Assembly: GCA_050742255.1 (NCBI GenBank)
Contig: JBOGHU010000133.1
Coordinates: 1 to 6,897 of the forward strand
DNA: 6,897 nucleotides
Direction: 5' to 3'
Source: JBOGHU01 sp050742255
GTDB taxonomy: Bacteria > Actinomycetota > Acidimicrobiia > Acidimicrobiales > CADCSY01
This document shows positions 6,360 through 6,897 of the stretch, one piece after another. The translations under genes were made by a program, and so were the position numbers. The notes beneath the pieces were generated by a model. That model was not told where the DNA came from and ran no database searches. It worked only from the letters and a program-made list of their open reading frames with translations. Position 1 is the stretch's first letter. The number at the start of each line of letters is the position of its first letter.

Positions 6360-6365
6360 AGCCTA
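6360..6365 (-). promoter_or_regulatory. -10 element for the minus-strand gene, leaderless geometry
   Basis: On the minus strand this reads TAGGCT (TANNNT), followed by 6 nt and then the ATG. Taking its last T as -7 puts +1 on the A of the start codon, the same geometry as csoR. No good -35 is visible at 17 nt, and there is no Shine-Dalgarno sequence, which fits a leaderless mRNA. Confidence 0.5.
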
Positions 6366-6379
6366 GAGCCTGTCCCCGT

Positions 6380-6396
6380 GGGTGGGCGCCCCACCC
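6380..6396. promoter_or_regulatory. dyad over the -35 region of the minus-strand gene
   Basis: GGGTGGG (6380-6386) and CCCACCC (6390-6396) are perfect 7-bp inverted arms around three bases. They lie at about -27 to -43 from the predicted start at 6353. They could be an operator, or chance in G-rich DNA. The half-sites equal those of the csoR operator but in reversed order. Confidence 0.35.
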
Positions 6397-6432
6397 GTCG
6401 CCTGCATCCGGGCGACGGCGATCGTGGGTCCG

Positions 6433-6497
6433 GGGTGCGGGCCCTGGGTGCGGGCTCGGGGTGCGGGTCCGGCCAGCGTGTCCGACCAGCGTGTCCG
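6433..6497 (+). repeat. 13-bp-period direct repeats
   Basis: GGGTGCGGG occurs at 6433, 6446 and 6459, spaced exactly 13 bp. CCAGCGTGTCCG then occurs at 6473-6484 and 6486-6497, again 13 bp apart. The two different sequences share one period. No function is evident. Confidence 0.65.
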
Positions 6498-6539
6498 GCG
6501 GGCGGCAGGGGTGTCGCGGGCGGCGCCGCCCTGCCCGGC

Positions 6540-6594
6540 CCCGCTCTCCGGTCACCGACCGTCGCCCACCGACGTCCACCGACCGGAGAACGGG
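6540..6594. repeat. inverted repeat at the edge of the repeat array
   Basis: Arms 6540-6553 and 6581-6594 pair over 14 positions with one mismatch; the inner 9 bp (TCTCCGGTC / GACCGGAGA) are perfect and the loop is 27 nt. The right arm is the first unit of the array, so the left arm is an inverted copy of the unit. The loop and its flanks carry three CACCGAC copies (6553, 6567 and 6577). Confidence 0.6.
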
Positions 6595-6850
6595 ACGGGG
6601 CACCGGAGAAGCGGGGCGCCGGAGAGGCGGCGCGGGCACCGGAGAAGCGGGCGCCAGAGAACGGGGCGGGCGCCGGAGAAGCGGGCACCGGAGAAGCGGG
6701 CGCCAGAGAACGGGAGCGGGCGCCGAAGAACGCGACGGGGCGCCGGAGAACGGGGCGGGGCGCCGGAGAGCGGGGCGGGGCGCCGGAGAGCGGGGCACCG
6801 GCAGAACGCAGAACGGGGCGGGCACCGGAGAACCGGGGCACCGGATAGGC
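6583..6850 (+). repeat. G-rich tandem array with 15- and 20-bp units
   Basis: A CCGGAGAA-type core (variants CCAGAGAA, CCGAAGAA, CCGGAGAG, CCGGCAGAA, CCGGATA) starts at 6583, 6603, 6619, 6639, 6654, 6673, 6688, 6703, 6723, 6743, 6763, 6783, 6798, 6825 and 6841. Spacings are mostly 15 or 20 bp, with runs of four exact 20-bp steps (6703-6783). Long units differ from short ones by an extra G-rich pentamer (GGGCG-like). The 20-bp step is not a multiple of three, which argues against a protein repeat. GGGGCGGGG clusters could form G-quadruplexes on the plus strand. It is not a CRISPR array: there are no unique spacers. Confidence 0.85.
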
Positions 6851-6857
6851 GGGCGGG

Positions 6858-6897
6858 TCACAGGAGGTCCTCGACGAGCCAGGGGAAGAACCCGTCG
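6858..6897 (-). CDS. last codons of a minus-strand gene (partial, unidentified)
   Basis: Reading the minus strand from the window edge gives DGFFPWLVEDLL followed by TGA at 6860-6858. The Phe/Trp/Leu-rich, ordinary-looking composition contrasts with the low-complexity text of the neighbouring repeat array, which suggests a true C-terminus. Twelve residues are too few to name a family. If real, it lies upstream of and co-oriented with the small gene at 5994-6353, with the repeats between them. Confidence 0.45.
   Translation of the reverse strand, partial: DGFFPWLVEDLL

Larger units (their letters stand above)
6354..6857. other. about 500 bp without a convincing gene, repeat-rich
   Basis: The stretch separates two minus-strand coding regions. 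Long frames cross it on both strands, but they translate to Pro/Arg/Ala/Gly low-complexity text and exist mainly because stops are rare at this GC content. It holds the promoter of the small minus-strand gene, a dyad, 13-bp-period repeats and the 15/20-bp array, listed separately. I see no tRNA- or rRNA-like sequence. Confidence 0.6.

Noticed and set aside
6222..6848. Plus-strand open frame of about 208 codons over the repeat array
   Set aside because: Gly/Arg/Glu low-complexity translation, no motif, antisense to the better-supported minus-strand gene at its 5' part.
6583..6850. CRISPR array
   Set aside because: Units are 15-20 bp, degenerate and contiguous, with no 30-bp unique spacers and no cas genes.
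5932..6861. Long minus-strand open frame across the repeat array and the small gene
   Set aside because: Its translation is Pro/Arg/Ser low-complexity text over the array and a shadow of 5994-6353. The 20-bp units shift frame, and stops are rare at this GC content.

Overview
The window is very GC-rich DNA with strong third-position G/C bias, GTG starts, short overlaps between genes and TANNNT-type -10 elements set exactly for leaderless mRNAs. This suggests a high-GC actinobacterium, possibly of the Acidimicrobiia. The lineage is inferred from composition and gene style only.

Layout. (1) 1-1879, plus strand: the 3' end of an unidentified alanine-rich gene, then a lipoprotein with a beta-sandwich-like middle and a thioredoxin-like C-terminus (CX4C), then a class I SAM methyltransferase whose motifs match the METTL7/TMT1 thiol-methyltransferase group. 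The three genes are closely packed and probably form one operon. (2) 1880-4448: a copper-efflux operon. A short intergenic region holds three tandem 12-bp repeats and a promoter almost covered by a perfect 12+12 bp palindrome. It is followed by csoR (copper-sensing repressor) and a P1B-1 Cu+-ATPase, copA, joined by an ATGA overlap. (3) 4505-5981: a two-gene ABC transporter (ATPase plus UPF0014/FetB-type permease), likely a metal exporter, overlapping by 11 bp and starting 56 bp after copA. (4) 5994-6353, minus strand: a small protein that convergently faces fetB and resembles a free-standing propeptide of sedolisin (S53) proteases. (5) 6354-6857: about 500 bp without a convincing gene. It holds the minus-strand gene's promoter, a dyad, 13-bp-period repeats and a G-rich array of about 15 units spaced mostly 15 or 20 bp. 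(6) 6858-6897, minus strand: probably the last codons of another gene.

How the genes work together: the best-supported system is copper sensing and export. Cu(I) binding to CsoR should release the operator and switch on csoR-copA, and CopA then pumps Cu+ out. The adjoining FetAB-type transporter extends the locus toward general transition-metal export. The thioredoxin-like lipoprotein and thiol-methyltransferase-like enzyme just upstream might belong to extracytoplasmic thiol/metal handling, but that link rests on adjacency only. The least-explained parts are the orphan propeptide-like protein and the modular repeat array behind it.
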